Shown piece after piece: positions 9,184 to 18,808 of a stretch of DNA of 64,000 bases (positions are counted from its first letter, which is position 1; each line of letters begins with the position of its first letter). The position numbers were made by a program, and so were the translations under genes. The DNA comes from Chelativorans xinjiangensis (GTDB lineage: Bacteria > Pseudomonadota > Alphaproteobacteria > Rhizobiales > Rhizobiaceae), in the NCBI RefSeq assembly GCF_009812055.1, contig NZ_WQNH01000009.1:62001-126000 (forward strand). The letters run 5' to 3'. The notes under the pieces were generated by a model, which saw only the letters and a program-made list of their open reading frames with translations, was not told where the DNA came from and searched no databases.

Positions 9184-9798
9184 ATGGCCAAGCTCTATTT
9201 CCACTACGCGACGATGAATGCCGGCAAGACCACCATGCTCCTGCAGGCGTCCTACAACTACCGCGAGCGCGGCATGTCGACCATGCTGTTCGTCGCCGGC
9301 CACTACCGCAAGGACGGGGCCGGCCACATCGCCTCGCGCATCGGGCTGGAGGCGGATGCCGAGATGTTCCGCGACGGCGACGACCTCTTCGCGCGCGTCG
9401 CCGAGCATCACCGGCACACCACCACCCACTGCGTCTTCATCGACGAGGCGCAGTTCCTGGCCGACGAGCAGGTGTGGCAGCTTGCGCGCATCGCCGACCG
9501 GCTCGACATCCCCGTCATGTGCTACGGCCTGCGCACCGATTTTCAGGGCAAGCTCTTCACCGGCTCGCGCGCGCTTCTGGCGATCGCCGACGAGTTGCGC
9601 GAGGTGCGCACCATCTGCCGCTGCGGCCGCAAGGCGACCATGGTCGTGCGGCTGGGCCCCGACGGCAAGGTGGCCAAGGAAGGCGAGCAGGTGGCCATCG
9701 GCAAGGACGTCTACGTGTCGCTGTGCCGCAGGCATTGGGAGGAGGAGATGGGCCGCTGGCGGGCGGAGGACCTTATCGGCTTTACCGGGGCGGAATAG
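9184..9798 (+). CDS. tdk: Thymidine kinase
   Basis: A 204-residue type II thymidine kinase that phosphorylates thymidine to dTMP in the salvage pathway. The ATG at 9184 opens MAKLYFHYATMNAGKT, containing the P-loop NAGKTT. The conserved FIDEAQFL (Walker B, catalytic Glu) and YGLRTDFQGKLF follow. The zinc-binding cysteines are seen in ICRCGRKA and in a later SLCRRH. Length agrees with the family. Confidence 0.95.
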   Translation: MAKLYFHYATMNAGKTTMLLQASYNYRERGMSTMLFVAGHYRKDGAGHIASRIGLEADAEMFRDGDDLFARVAEHHRHTTTHCVFIDEAQFLADEQVWQLARIADRLDIPVMCYGLRTDFQGKLFTGSRALLAIADELREVRTICRCGRKATMVVRLGPDGKVAKEGEQVAIGKDVYVSLCRRHWEEEMGRWRAEDLIGFTGAE

Positions 9799-9822
9799 CG
9801 GCGGACGGTCCAGTGGTGCGAT

Positions 9823-9855
9823 CCTGACAGATGGTACCCATCTGTTTGGGTCAGG
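9823..9855. repeat. Nested hairpin between tdk and DUF2333 gene
   Basis: CAGATGG (9828-9834) and CCATCTG (9838-9844) form a perfect 7-bp stem with a 3-base loop. Outside it CCTGAC (9823-9828) and GTCAGG (9850-9855) can pair as well. No T-run follows, so it may be a weak terminator or an RNA processing structure. Confidence 0.5.
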
Positions 9856-9947
9856 CCACCAGGTTGTGGAAGTGCCGAAAAGTGCTTATCTCAACGCACT
9901 TGGCGCTTCTGAGGCGTCTCTGCGGTTTCGCCTGAGGGAGGCGCTTG

Positions 9948-11069
9948 GTGTCCGGTTCGATCGTCGATTTCTTTGCCCGCATATTCGCCGCGCTCGGCCG
10001 CGGCATCGGCCGCTTCCTGGCGTGGCTTGTCTGGCCGTTCTTGGCGCTCGGCCGCTGGTACAAGCGCCGGGGGTGGATCGTGCGCGGCGTGGTGGGCGCC
10101 GTCGTTGTCCTTTTCATCGGGCTTTACGCCTATTTCTTCTGGCAGACCCAGGTGTGGACCGGCTTCGACCGGGATTACGTTCAGGCCTATGATCTGACGA
10201 ACCGAGGCGTATCGGCCGGCGAGCCGGTGGCCGCGACGGGCGAGGAGGGACCGCGCACATGCGGCCGCGCGGCCATCGCCGACGTCGCCGCCGATCTCAC
10301 CGATATCAACGTCAACCAGAACGCGTGGATATCCTCCATGCTTCTCTACAAGCTCGGCTTCTTCGGCCTCGACTGGGACGACACGCCATTCTTCGACAAC
10401 AAGGCCTCCTTCCAGCGCGGCGTCAACCAGGCGGTGCGGCGGACCTCGGTGGAACTGGTCGACGCGCTCGGCCGCGTGCGCGGCACCTCGCAGATCGACG
10501 GCGACCTGCAGAAGGCGCGCGAGAGCATCCAGTTCTCGGAGGACGCCTGGTATTTCGGGCTTTCCCCGTTCGGCCCCAAGACGCCGACGCCGGGATTCTA
10601 CCGCACGGCGATCACCTCGCTGCGCGCCTTCAACGACCGGCTGGAGGCCTGCGACGCCGTGTTCGACGCACGCGCCGACAATCTCATCCAGTTTCTCGAC
10701 CGCATCGCCAACGACATCGGCTCCACCTCGGCCATCCTGCGCGAGCGCTCGGAGAACTATAACAGCGGCTGGTTCGACACACGCGCCGACGACCGCTTCT
10801 GGTTCGCCTACGGCCAGCTCTACGGCTATTACGGCCTGCTTCACGCGGCACGGGCGGATTTCGAGGATGTCGTGGCGCAACGCTCGCTGGGCTCGCTGTG
10901 GGACACGACAGAGAACCAGCTCCGCGCCGCCCTCAACATCACCCCTTTCATCATCTCCAACGGGCGCGAAGCCGGCTGGATCATGCCCACGCATCTGGCG
11001 ACCATGGGGTTCTATATCCTGCGGGTTCGGTCGAACCTGGTGGAGCTGAGGCAGGTGCTGGATCGGTGA
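9948..11069 (+). CDS. DUF2333 family membrane-anchored protein
   Basis: A 373-residue protein with one clear membrane helix near residues 43-66 (WIVRGVVGAVVVLFIGLYAYFF) after an N-terminal amphipathic hydrophobic stretch. The remainder is predicted to be periplasmic. It matches the DUF2333 family pattern (ADVAADLTDINVNQNAWIS, then the WMPT-like IMPTHLATMGFY near the end). Function is unknown. I chose GTG at 9948 because GGGAGG at 9935-9940 gives 7-base spacing; TTG at 9945 is also possible. Confidence 0.78.
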   Translation: MSGSIVDFFARIFAALGRGIGRFLAWLVWPFLALGRWYKRRGWIVRGVVGAVVVLFIGLYAYFFWQTQVWTGFDRDYVQAYDLTNRGVSAGEPVAATGEEGPRTCGRAAIADVAADLTDINVNQNAWISSMLLYKLGFFGLDWDDTPFFDNKASFQRGVNQAVRRTSVELVDALGRVRGTSQIDGDLQKARESIQFSEDAWYFGLSPFGPKTPTPGFYRTAITSLRAFNDRLEACDAVFDARADNLIQFLDRIANDIGSTSAILRERSENYNSGWFDTRADDRFWFAYGQLYGYYGLLHAARADFEDVVAQRSLGSLWDTTENQLRAALNITPFIISNGREAGWIMPTHLATMGFYILRVRSNLVELRQVLDR

Positions 11070-11077
11070 CACGGAGT

Positions 11078-11187
11078 GAGTGGTGAATAGTGAGTAGTGG
11101 GACGCGGAGATGCCGGCGCTTCCCTCTACAACGCAAGCACGGCAACGCCGCTCGGCACCACTACTCTCTACTCACTATTCACCACTC
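11078..11187. repeat. Long inverted repeat with 70-bp spacer
   Basis: The 20-bp arms 11078-11097 (begins GAGTGGTGAATAGTGAG) and 11168-11187 are exact reverse complements. Each arm also contains a short internal direct repeat of the type GTGAATA/GTGAGTAG. The unit lies between the DUF2333 gene and fhs, and its size resembles a small non-autonomous repeat element. No coding frame is evident inside it. Confidence 0.65.
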
Positions 11188-11320
11188 CCTCCCTCTGTCG
11201 CATTTCGCGCATTATCCGCCTTTTTCGGGATGGCACGGAGCAGCCTTGCGGGCCCTTATTGCCTGAAACCGGCAGGTGTGGCAGGCACATCCCAGCCGAC
11301 GGCAATCGAGGAGGAGACGC

Positions 11321-13000
11321 ATGGCCGAGGTGAAGTCCGATATTGAAATCGCGCGCGCGGCAAGGAAGAAGCCGATCCAGGAGATCGGCGCGAGGCTCGG
11401 CATCCCGCCTGAGCACCTTCTGCCGTACGGCCACGACAAGGCGAAGGTCTCGGCCGAATTCATCGCCGAGGCGCGCAGGAACGGCGACGGCAAGCTCATC
11501 CTCGTGACGGCCATCAACCCCACGCCCGCCGGCGAAGGCAAGACGACGACCACCGTCGGCCTCGGCGACGGCCTCAACCGCATCGGCAAGAAGACTGCCG
11601 TGTGCATCCGCGAAGCCTCTCTCGGCCCCTGCTTCGGCATGAAAGGGGGAGCTGCCGGCGGCGGCTATGCGCAGGTCGTGCCCATGGAGGACATGAACCT
11701 GCATTTCACCGGCGATTTCCACGCCATCACCTCGGCCCACAATCTTCTGTCCGCCCTCATCGACAATCACATCTACTGGGGCAACGCGGAAAACATCGAC
11801 ACACGCCGCATCGCCTGGCGCCGCGTCATGGACATGAACGACCGGGCACTGCGCCAGATCGTCGTCTCGCTAGGCGGCGTGGCCAACGGCTTTCCGCGCG
11901 AGACCGGCTTCGACATCACCGTCGCTTCGGAGGTGATGGCCATCCTGTGCCTTGCCACCGACTTGCATGATCTCGAAAAGCGCCTCGGCGACATCATCGT
12001 CGGCTACCGCCGCGACAAGAGCGCGGTCTTCGCCCGCGACATCAAGGCCGACGGCGCCATGGCCGTGCTCCTGAAGGACGCGCTGCAGCCCAATCTCGTG
12101 CAGACGCTGGAGAACAATCCCGCCTTCGTCCACGGCGGGCCCTTCGCCAACATCGCGCACGGCTGCAACTCCGTCATGGCCACCACGACGGCCTTGAAAC
12201 TCGCAGACTACGTGGTGACGGAGGCCGGCTTCGGCGCCGACCTCGGCGCGGAAAAATTCTTCGACATCAAGTGCCGCAAGGCCGGCCTCAAACCCTCGGC
12301 CGCCGTCATCGTCGCCACCATACGGGCGCTGAAGATGAACGGCGGGGTGAAGAAGGAGGAACTGGGCGCGGAGGATGTCGAGGCGGTGACGAAGGGCTGC
12401 GCCAATCTCGGCCGCCACATCGAGAACGTGAAGCAGTTCGGCGTGCCGGCCATCGTCGCCATCAACCATTTCCATACCGACACCGAGGCCGAGATCGAGG
12501 CGGTGAAGGCTTATGTGGCGGCGCAGGGCGAGGAGGCGGTGCTGTGCCGGCACTGGGCCGAGGGCTCCGCAGGGATCGAGGAATTGGCGCGCAAGGTGGT
12601 GGCGCTCGCCGAGGGCGGCACCTCGCAATTCGCCCCGCTCTACCGCGAGGACATGCCGCTCTTCGAGAAGATCGACACCATCGTCAAGCGCATCTATCGC
12701 GGCTCGGAGGCGATCGCCGACAAATCCGTGCGCGCCCAGCTCAAGCAGTGGGAGGATCAGGGCTACGGCAACCTCCCGGTATGCATGGCGAAGACGCAGT
12801 ATTCCTTCTCGACGGATCCGAACCTGCGCGGCGCGCCGACGGGGCACGTGGTGCCGGTGCGCGAGGTGCGGCTTTCGGCGGGCGCGGGCTTCATCGTCGC
12901 CATCTGCGGTGAGATCATGACCATGCCGGGCTTGCCCCGCACGCCATCGGCGGAGAAGATATTCCTTAACGAGCAAGGCTATATCGAAGGGCTGTTCTAG
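11321..13000 (+). CDS. fhs: Formate-tetrahydrofolate ligase
   Basis: A 559-residue ligase that makes 10-formyl-tetrahydrofolate from formate, THF and ATP in one-carbon metabolism. The P-loop [14 protein letters not shown] lies near residue 67, and [25 protein letters not shown] (near residues 100-124) is a family hallmark. ATG at 11321 follows GAGGAGGA. The next gene begins 29 bp downstream on the same strand, so fhs may lead a five-gene transcription unit. Confidence 0.97.
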   Translation: MAEVKSDIEIARAARKKPIQEIGARLGIPPEHLLPYGHDKAKVSAEFIAEARRNGDGKLILVTAINPTPAGEGKTTTTVGLGDGLNRIGKKTAVCIREASLGPCFGMKGGAAGGGYAQVVPMEDMNLHFTGDFHAITSAHNLLSALIDNHIYWGNAENIDTRRIAWRRVMDMNDRALRQIVVSLGGVANGFPRETGFDITVASEVMAILCLATDLHDLEKRLGDIIVGYRRDKSAVFARDIKADGAMAVLLKDALQPNLVQTLENNPAFVHGGPFANIAHGCNSVMATTTALKLADYVVTEAGFGADLGAEKFFDIKCRKAGLKPSAAVIVATIRALKMNGGVKKEELGAEDVEAVTKGCANLGRHIENVKQFGVPAIVAINHFHTDTEAEIEAVKAYVAAQGEEAVLCRHWAEGSAGIEELARKVVALAEGGTSQFAPLYREDMPLFEKIDTIVKRIYRGSEAIADKSVRAQLKQWEDQGYGNLPVCMAKTQYSFSTDPNLRGAPTGHVVPVREVRLSAGAGFIVAICGEIMTMPGLPRTPSAEKIFLNEQGYIEGLF

Positions 13001-13029
13001 AGACGGCCGCAATCCAAGGGAGGCAATTC

Positions 13030-13791
13030 ATGAACCCATCCGGCATCACCGCGTTCGTCACGGGCGGCGGTTCGGGCCTTGGCGAGGCGACGGCCAGGGC
13101 GCTGGCGGAAAGAGGCGCCAAGGTGGCGCTTGCCGATGTCGGCATGGAACGGGCGGAAAAGGTGGCCGGCGAGATCGGCGGGCTGGCGGTCAGGTGCGAC
13201 GTGACAAGTGCGGAGGATGGCGAGGCGGCGATTGCCGCGGTCACGGAGAAGCTCGGTAGCCCGCGCATTCTCGTTAACTGCGCCGGCATTGCCGTCGCCA
13301 TGAAGACGGTGGGCAAGGAGGGGCCGCATCCGCTCGACCTCTACCGCAAGGTGATCGAGGTTAACCTCATCGGTTCCTTCAACATGATCCGCCTCTTTGC
13401 CGCTCAGGCGCAGGAGTTGGAGCCGCTCGAGGGCGAGGAGCGCGGCGTCATCGTCAACACGGCGTCCGTCGCAGCTTTCGACGGGCAGATCGGCCAGGCC
13501 GCCTATTCGGCCTCGAAGGGCGGCATTGTTGGCATGACGCTGCCTGTCGCGCGTGACCTCGCCCGCGCCGGCATCCGCGTGTGCACCATCGCGCCCGGCA
13601 TCTTCAAGACGCCGATGCTGGCCGGCCTGCCGGAAGACGCGCAGGCCTCGCTCGGCCAACAGGTGCCCTTCCCGCCGCGGCTGGGCGAGCCTTCGGAATA
13701 TGCAGCGCTTGCCTGCCACATCGTGGAGAACCAGATGCTGAACGGCGAGACGATCAGGCTCGACGGCGCCATCCGGATGGCGCCGCGATAG
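13030..13791 (+). CDS. Short-chain dehydrogenase, 3-hydroxyacyl-CoA dehydrogenase type II-like
   Basis: A 253-residue SDR. It shows the NAD-binding TGGGSGLG at residues 11-18, NCAG in the middle, and the catalytic triad Ser in [10 protein letters not shown] with YSASK. Its insertion pattern ([26 protein letters not shown], near residues 138-163) resembles HSD17B10-type enzymes that oxidise 2-methyl-3-hydroxybutyryl-CoA in isoleucine or branched-chain breakdown. It is followed, after one base, by a racemase gene for methyl-branched acyl-CoA, which supports that role. Confidence 0.88.
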   Translation: MNPSGITAFVTGGGSGLGEATARALAERGAKVALADVGMERAEKVAGEIGGLAVRCDVTSAEDGEAAIAAVTEKLGSPRILVNCAGIAVAMKTVGKEGPHPLDLYRKVIEVNLIGSFNMIRLFAAQAQELEPLEGEERGVIVNTASVAAFDGQIGQAAYSASKGGIVGMTLPVARDLARAGIRVCTIAPGIFKTPMLAGLPEDAQASLGQQVPFPPRLGEPSEYAALACHIVENQMLNGETIRLDGAIRMAPR

Positions 13792-13792
13792 G

Positions 13793-14950
13793 ATGGGAGA
13801 CGCCGGCAGAAGCGGCCCGCTATCCGGCCTGACCGTTGTCGAGATGGCGGGACTTGGGCCGGTGCCGCTGGCCGGCCTGATGCTGGCGGAGATGGGCGCG
13901 GACGTGCTGCGCATCGAACGCAAGAACGCCGGCCGCGCCTTCCTCGACGCGCCGCGCGAATACGATCTTGAACGCCATGGCCGGAAGATCCTGAAGCTCG
14001 ATCTCAAAAACCCGGAGGGCTGCGCGCTGCTGCTGCGGCTCCTTGAGGGTGCGGACGTGCTTCTGGAGGGGTTTCGCCCGGGCGTGATGGAACGGTTGGG
14101 AGCCGGGCCGGAGGTGGCGCTGACGCGCAATCCACGGCTCGTCTACGGCCGCATGACTGGCTTCGGCCAGGACGGGCCGCTCAGCGCCCGCGCCGGCCAC
14201 GACCTCACCTACCTCGCCTGGGCGGGCGTCCTTTCCACAATCGGGCCGAAGGGCGGCAAGCCCGTGCCGCCGCTTAATCTCGTCGGCGACTATGGCGGCG
14301 GCACCATGTTTCTCATTGCCGGCGTGCTGGCCGCCCTTTTCGAGCGGGAGCGGTCGGGCAAAGGGCAGGTGGTGGACGCGGCGATGGTCGACGGGGCGTC
14401 GATGCTGGCAGCCCCCTTCTTCGGCTTCATGGCGGCGGGGTTCTGGCGCGAAGGGCGCGGTGAAAACCTGCTCGACGGCGGCGCGCCGTTTTACGATACC
14501 TACGAAACGGCGGATGGCGGTCATGTCGCGGTCGCCTGCCTGGAGCCGCAGTTCTTTGCCGAATTCGCACGGCTCCTGCCGCTGGAGGAGCGGTTTGTCG
14601 AGGGACAATACGAGCGCGCGTTGTGGCCGGAGATGCGGGCGGCGGTCGCTGCGCGCTTCCGCGAGAAAAGCCGCGACGCGTGGACGGCCCTGTTCGAGGC
14701 GACGGATGCATGCGTGGCGCCGGTGCTCTCGCTCAAGGAAGCGACGGATCATCCGCACAATCGCGTCCGCGCGGTGCATCAGACGCGGGACGGCTTCACC
14801 CGCCCTGCGCCCGCGCCGCGCTTTACACGCACGCCCTCGCAGCGGGCGGAGCCGGCGGAGCCCGCCGTGTCGCTTTCTCGTTTCGGCGTCTCCGCCGCGG
14901 AACGGAAAACCCTTGAAGAGGCAGGCGTTATCGGCGAAGGCTCCGAATAG
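13793..14950 (+). CDS. Alpha-methylacyl-CoA racemase (CaiB/BaiF family)
   Basis: A 385-residue class III CoA-transferase fold protein. Catalytic residues match the racemase subgroup rather than true transferases: His in RAGHDLTYL, Asp in VGDYGGGT and Glu in CLEPQFF correspond to His126, Asp156 and Glu241 of mycobacterial MCR. Such enzymes interconvert 2R- and 2S-methylacyl-CoA for beta-oxidation. The ATG is one base after the stop of the SDR gene, so the two are probably translated together. Confidence 0.88.
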   Translation: MGDAGRSGPLSGLTVVEMAGLGPVPLAGLMLAEMGADVLRIERKNAGRAFLDAPREYDLERHGRKILKLDLKNPEGCALLLRLLEGADVLLEGFRPGVMERLGAGPEVALTRNPRLVYGRMTGFGQDGPLSARAGHDLTYLAWAGVLSTIGPKGGKPVPPLNLVGDYGGGTMFLIAGVLAALFERERSGKGQVVDAAMVDGASMLAAPFFGFMAAGFWREGRGENLLDGGAPFYDTYETADGGHVAVACLEPQFFAEFARLLPLEERFVEGQYERALWPEMRAAVAARFREKSRDAWTALFEATDACVAPVLSLKEATDHPHNRVRAVHQTRDGFTRPAPAPRFTRTPSQRAEPAEPAVSLSRFGVSAAERKTLEEAGVIGEGSE

Positions 14951-14964
14951 AAGGAGCATGGGCT

Positions 14965-15714
14965 ATGGCGAAGGCCGATCCATTTCTTGAAACCGACGCG
15001 GAGGCGATCCGGCTGGCGAAGACGCTTCTGCGCACCGCCCGCTTCGGCGCGCTGGCCACGCTCGACGCCGACGGCGCGCCGCTGGCAACGCGGGTGGCGG
15101 TTGCGACCGATATGGATGGAGCGCCGCTGATCCTCATCTCCGCGCTATCGGCCCACACGGCGGCACTTGCGGCGGACCCGCGCTGTTCGCTGCTGGTCGG
15201 CGAGCCCGGCAAGGGCGACCCGCTCGCCCACCCGCGCCTGACGCTGAAAGCGCGAGCGGAGAGGCTGGCGCGCGGTACTGCCGATGCGGCGCATGCGGAA
15301 CGGCGGTATCTGAACCGGCATCCGAAGGCGAAGCTTTATGCCGGCTTTGCGGATTTCTCCTTCTTCCGCCTGGAGCCGGAGGGCGGACTGCTCAACGGCG
15401 GCTTCGCCCGCGCCTATAGGCTGAAGCGCGAGGAGCTTCTGGCCGAGGGCACTGCCTCGGCGGCGCTTCTGGAGATGGAGCAGAGGGCCGTCGAGCATAT
15501 GAACGAGGACCACGCGGACGCGGTGGAGAACTACGCAACCGCATTCGGCGACGCCGAGGCGGGAAGCTGGGTGCTGACGGGCATCGATCCGGAAGGTATC
15601 GACCTTGCCAAGGGCGACGAAGCGCGGCGCGTCTTCTTCGAGGCACCGCTGAAGGATGCCTCCGAGGTGCGGTCGGTGCTGGTTGCGATGGCGAAGAAGG
15701 CGCGCGGCGGCTGA
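14965..15714 (+). CDS. HugZ-like FMN-binding split-barrel protein with DUF2470 domain
   Basis: A 249-residue protein. Residues about 12-150 form a pyridoxamine-phosphate-oxidase-like flavin split barrel (TARFGALATLDADGAPLATRVAV). The C-terminal 80 residues are a DUF2470 domain starting AVEHMNEDHADAVENYA. Together they give the architecture of HugZ-type heme-binding/degrading proteins. It sits 15 bp after the racemase and 5 bp before the TrmH-like gene. A heme role is inferred from the family. Confidence 0.82.
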   Translation: MAKADPFLETDAEAIRLAKTLLRTARFGALATLDADGAPLATRVAVATDMDGAPLILISALSAHTAALAADPRCSLLVGEPGKGDPLAHPRLTLKARAERLARGTADAAHAERRYLNRHPKAKLYAGFADFSFFRLEPEGGLLNGGFARAYRLKREELLAEGTASAALLEMEQRAVEHMNEDHADAVENYATAFGDAEAGSWVLTGIDPEGIDLAKGDEARRVFFEAPLKDASEVRSVLVAMAKKARGG

Positions 15715-15718
15715 GGCC

Positions 15719-16525
15719 ATGTCCCGCGCGCTCATCCCCATAGACGATCCGCAAGACCCACGGATTTCCGCCTACCGCGACATCCGCGAGCGTGACCTTG
15801 TCGGCCGCGAGCGCCGGTTCGTCGCCGAGGGCAAGGTGGTGCTGAACGTACTCTTCTCCACCGCCCGCTTTAAAGCCGAGTCCGTGCTTCTGCGCGAGAG
15901 CCGGGTGGCTGGGATGGGCGAACTCATCGACCACGTGCCGCAGGACGTGCCGGTCTATGTGGCGGGCGGTGCGGTGATGGACGCCATTGCCGGCTTTCCG
16001 ATGCATCGCGGCGTGCTGGCCATCGGCAAACGCGGAGAGGAAGAGAGTGTGGAGGCGCTTATCGCCCGCCTGCCGGAGCGGGCGCTGGTGGTGGCGCTTT
16101 CGGGCATTGCCAACCACGACAACATGGGCGCGATCCTCCGCAACGCGGCTGCCTTCGGCGCCGACGCGGTGCTGATGGACGCCGGCTGCTGCGACCCGCT
16201 CTACCGCAAGGCGATCCGCGTTTCGGTGGGCGCTGCGCTCAAAGTGCCCTTTGCGCGGGGCGACAGCGCGGAAGCGCTTGTCGAAGCACTCTCAGAGAGC
16301 GATTTCAAGATTCTCGCTTTGAGCCCCCGGGGGACGCGGGAGATCGACACCGTGAAGCGGGCACCGCGTACAGCGCTCCTGCTCGGTGCGGAGGGGCCGG
16401 GACTGCCGGCAACGCTGCTCGACCGCCTTCCCTCGGTGCGCATCGGCATGCGCGAAGACTTCGACAGCCTGAACGTGGCCGCCGCATCGGCCATCGCGCT
16501 GCATCGGCTTTGGGTGGAAACGTAG
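15719..16525 (+). CDS. SpoU/TrmH-family RNA 2'-O-methyltransferase
   Basis: A 268-residue SPOUT methyltransferase. The three SpoU motifs are visible near the C-terminus: NHDNMGAILRNAAAFGADAV, LLLGAEGPGLP and DSLNVAAASAIALHRL. The N-terminal region resembles the substrate-binding extension of rRNA-type members. The ATG at 15719 is 5 bp after the previous stop, making it last in the fhs-led run. Target tRNA or rRNA position is not evident. Confidence 0.88.
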   Translation: MSRALIPIDDPQDPRISAYRDIRERDLVGRERRFVAEGKVVLNVLFSTARFKAESVLLRESRVAGMGELIDHVPQDVPVYVAGGAVMDAIAGFPMHRGVLAIGKRGEEESVEALIARLPERALVVALSGIANHDNMGAILRNAAAFGADAVLMDAGCCDPLYRKAIRVSVGAALKVPFARGDSAEALVEALSESDFKILALSPRGTREIDTVKRAPRTALLLGAEGPGLPATLLDRLPSVRIGMREDFDSLNVAAASAIALHRLWVET

Positions 16526-16534
16526 AGCCTATCT

Positions 16535-16609
16535 CTACAGTTGCCTTTTGTCGGCATTGGTAAAGCGACCCGCATGCGCTTTTCTCGCGCTCTTTAGGTG
16601 CAACTGTAG
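16535..16609. repeat. Inverted repeat between convergent genes
   Basis: CTACAGTTGC (16535-16544) and GCAACTGTAG (16600-16609) are exact reverse complements separated by 55 bases. The pair fills the gap between the stops of the TrmH-like gene and the convergent coiled-coil gene. It could form a long-loop terminator; no T-run is seen. Confidence 0.55.
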
Positions 16610-16611
16610 TG

Positions 16612-17826
16612 CTACTCTGCCGGCGCCGAGCCCTCGCGGAGGGTGCGGACGCGATCGGCCAGGCTTGGTGGGCGGATCTCGTCCTCGGGCGGTGCCGGCG
16701 GCAGCTCCGAAAGCGCCTTTTCGATGGGCGAGCCGGGACCTTCGAGGGCGGCGGCCATGTTCACCACTTCCGCCGCCAAGCTGGAGATTTGCTCGCGCAG
16801 GGCGTCGTCGCCCGGCCCCTCGTCCGCAGCGGCGATCGCCGCCCGCAGCTTCTTGTTCTCGCGCATCAAGGCGGCAAGCCGCGACTGCAGCCGTTCCACC
16901 TCCGATTTCCTTGCTGTGGACATCTCACCTCCTTCCCCACCTTCCTGGGCCAGTAGGGTCGATATTTGCAGTGAAAGATCGGCCACCTGCATCTCCAGCC
17001 GCGCCTTTGCCTCTTCCGCGTCAACGAGCAGGCTCGACCTCCCGTCATCGCCGCCCGCGGCTTCCCTGATCTTCCGCTTCAGGCGCGCGATCTCCTTTTC
17101 CTGCCGCTCCAACCGTTCGTCGCGCGTCGACAGATTGGTCATCATACGCTCGAGCTTGCGTTCCAGTTCCTCGGAACGCTTGCGCGCGACGTTCAGGGCC
17201 TCCTCCACCTTGGTCTTCTCGGAGGCCGCGGCACGTCTCGCCCGATCGGCTTCCCTGGCCTCGTTGCGCAAGCGCGTGATCGTGTCGTTGAGCCGCTCGA
17301 TATCGGCTTCGCGCGCCACCAGCTCTACCTGGTGGCTGCTGGCGATAAGGCTCGACTCCTCGTAGAGGCGCGAAAGCTCCTCGACTTCCGCCGTCCGCTC
17401 GGCCAGGCTCCGCTCGGCCGCCGGCAGTTTCGCCGACAATGCCTTCATCCCCGCCTCACGCTCGGAAAGCTGCCTGGCGATATCGTCGTGCCGCGCCTGC
17501 AGGGCGGCCAGCGCCTCGTCGCGCGCGGCGCACTCTTCGCCAAGCCGCCTCGCCTCCTCGCGCTGGACGTTGATCTCAACCAGATCCTGGGCGGCCTTTT
17601 TCTTGATGGCTTCCGCCTTCATCTCCAGCCGCCGCGTCGTCATGGCATACCCGGCCCTGACGGCGTCGATCTCGGCCTGCAATTCCTCGCGCGACAGCGG
17701 CATCGACGCCTCGATGCGCTTGCGCGCGAGCACGCCGGCACGCCGCCACAGCGCCGGCGCCACCGCTAGAGCCAGCGCGGCCGCGACGAGGAAACCGAGA
17801 ATGAATGATAGAACGGTCTGAATCAC
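16612..17826 (-). CDS. Membrane-anchored coiled-coil protein of unknown function
   Basis: A 404-residue protein. An N-terminal membrane helix (IQTVLSFILGFLVAAALAL) is followed by about 270 residues rich in Glu, Arg, Lys, Ala and Leu with clear heptad character, for example IARLKRKIREAA. A Pro-rich acidic tail ends it. I do not recognise a named family; the architecture suits a cytoplasm-facing structural or scaffolding protein. It is convergent with the TrmH-like gene and in the same direction as eipA. Confidence 0.75.
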   Translation of the reverse strand: MIQTVLSFILGFLVAAALALAVAPALWRRAGVLARKRIEASMPLSREELQAEIDAVRAGYAMTTRRLEMKAEAIKKKAAQDLVEINVQREEARRLGEECAARDEALAALQARHDDIARQLSEREAGMKALSAKLPAAERSLAERTAEVEELSRLYEESSLIASSHQVELVAREADIERLNDTITRLRNEAREADRARRAAASEKTKVEEALNVARKRSEELERKLERMMTNLSTRDERLERQEKEIARLKRKIREAAGGDDGRSSLLVDAEEAKARLEMQVADLSLQISTLLAQEGGEGGEMSTARKSEVERLQSRLAALMRENKKLRAAIAAADEGPGDDALREQISSLAAEVVNMAAALEGPGSPIEKALSELPPAPPEDEIRPPSLADRVRTLREGSAPAE

Positions 17827-17927
17827 AGGGGCATATCCGTCGGCGATTGTCGGCCGCTACTGTGCCACGGCGGGCAGCGGCAAATCCAGTGTCCCGGTGG
17901 ATTTGCCGGTTTGCCCGCCAGTCCGCC

Positions 17928-18530
17928 TCAGAAAGGATTCCAAGTCGGCCGTTGGGTTATCTTCAAATAACCGAGATTGACGCCCAACCGGGCGCCGACG
18001 CCGGTGCGGATCGGCACGATGAGCACGGGGCCGTTCTTGAGCACGTTGAAACCCAGGCCGGCGACGAGATAGGCGGAGCCGGCAACGCCCGCATAGCGCC
18101 GATAGAGCTCGCCCACGTCGTTGAGATTATAGACCAGAACCATGACGCGCGAGCCCTGGCCGCCAAAGTCCCAGCCGATGGACGGTCCCTGCCAATAGGT
18201 TGGATGATCGCCCGCATTCTTGGTGTAGAGCGTCCCCTCGCCATAGGTAAGGCCGCCGATGAGGGCACCGGATCCCTCCTCGCCCAGCACGTAGCCGTTG
18301 GGCAGCCCGTAGGTGGAAAAGACCTTTTCCACCACCGTCGCCAGGCCGCCGGTGGTGGTGCCGAAGAAATTGCTTCCGGCGTCGATGATCTCGTCCATCG
18401 TATAGCCGTTCTGGGCGTGAGCAGAGGGCGCGGGCAAGAGGATCGCCGCGCCCAGCATCGCCAGCGCCACAACGGCAAGGCGCGCCTTGGCGCGGCTAAA
18501 GAGGCTGGTTAGCATCGCTTTCATCTCCAT
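17928..18530 (-). CDS. eipA: DUF1134 periplasmic envelope protein (EipA-like)
   Basis: A 200-residue secreted protein with a signal peptide ending near PAPSAHAQ (about residue 39) and a DUF1134 domain (GYTMDEIIDAGSNFFG; GYVLGEEGSGALIGGLTYG; GWDFGGQGSRVMVLVYNL). The Brucella member EipA is a small periplasmic beta-barrel needed for envelope stress resistance. ATGs exist at 18530, 18524 and 18515. The last has GGAG at good spacing, so the mature protein is certain but the signal-peptide start is not. Confidence 0.87.
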   Translation of the reverse strand: MEMKAMLTSLFSRAKARLAVVALAMLGAAILLPAPSAHAQNGYTMDEIIDAGSNFFGTTTGGLATVVEKVFSTYGLPNGYVLGEEGSGALIGGLTYGEGTLYTKNAGDHPTYWQGPSIGWDFGGQGSRVMVLVYNLNDVGELYRRYAGVAGSAYLVAGLGFNVLKNGPVLIVPIRTGVGARLGVNLGYLKITQRPTWNPF

Positions 18531-18623
18531 TGCGAAGCGGCAGCAGCTCGAGGCCCATTGCGGCTTGGCTGCCTCTTACGAAAATTGGAAGGTAATCCGT
18601 AATCCTTTTTCAACCATTAAGCT

Positions 18624-18641
18624 GACGCCAAAAATGGCGTC
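18624..18641. repeat. Short perfect hairpin upstream of chpT
   Basis: GACGCCA (18624-18630) and TGGCGTC (18635-18641) pair around AAAA. It lies in the 278-bp divergent region between eipA and chpT, which also holds a doubled GTAATCC at 18595-18608. A regulatory role is possible but untested. Confidence 0.45.
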
Positions 18642-18808
18642 GCCATGGTACGTTTCAGAGGGCATGCCGCGCCGAATATGGCCGCGCTTTGTTGCCGGCC
18701 AGCCCGCGATATGTAACGACAGTCGCGCCTGTCGATATGGCGATTCGCAGGCGTGGGCCCGGTTTCGCCCGCTAGGGGATTGGGATTTTGACTGGGGACG
18801 GTTCAAAG

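Noticed and set aside
7652-9217. 521-codon plus-strand frame
   Set aside because: It is antisense to choW and choX and has the composition of a shadow frame.
11168-11770. Minus-strand frame over the fhs start
   Set aside because: Antisense shadow of fhs.
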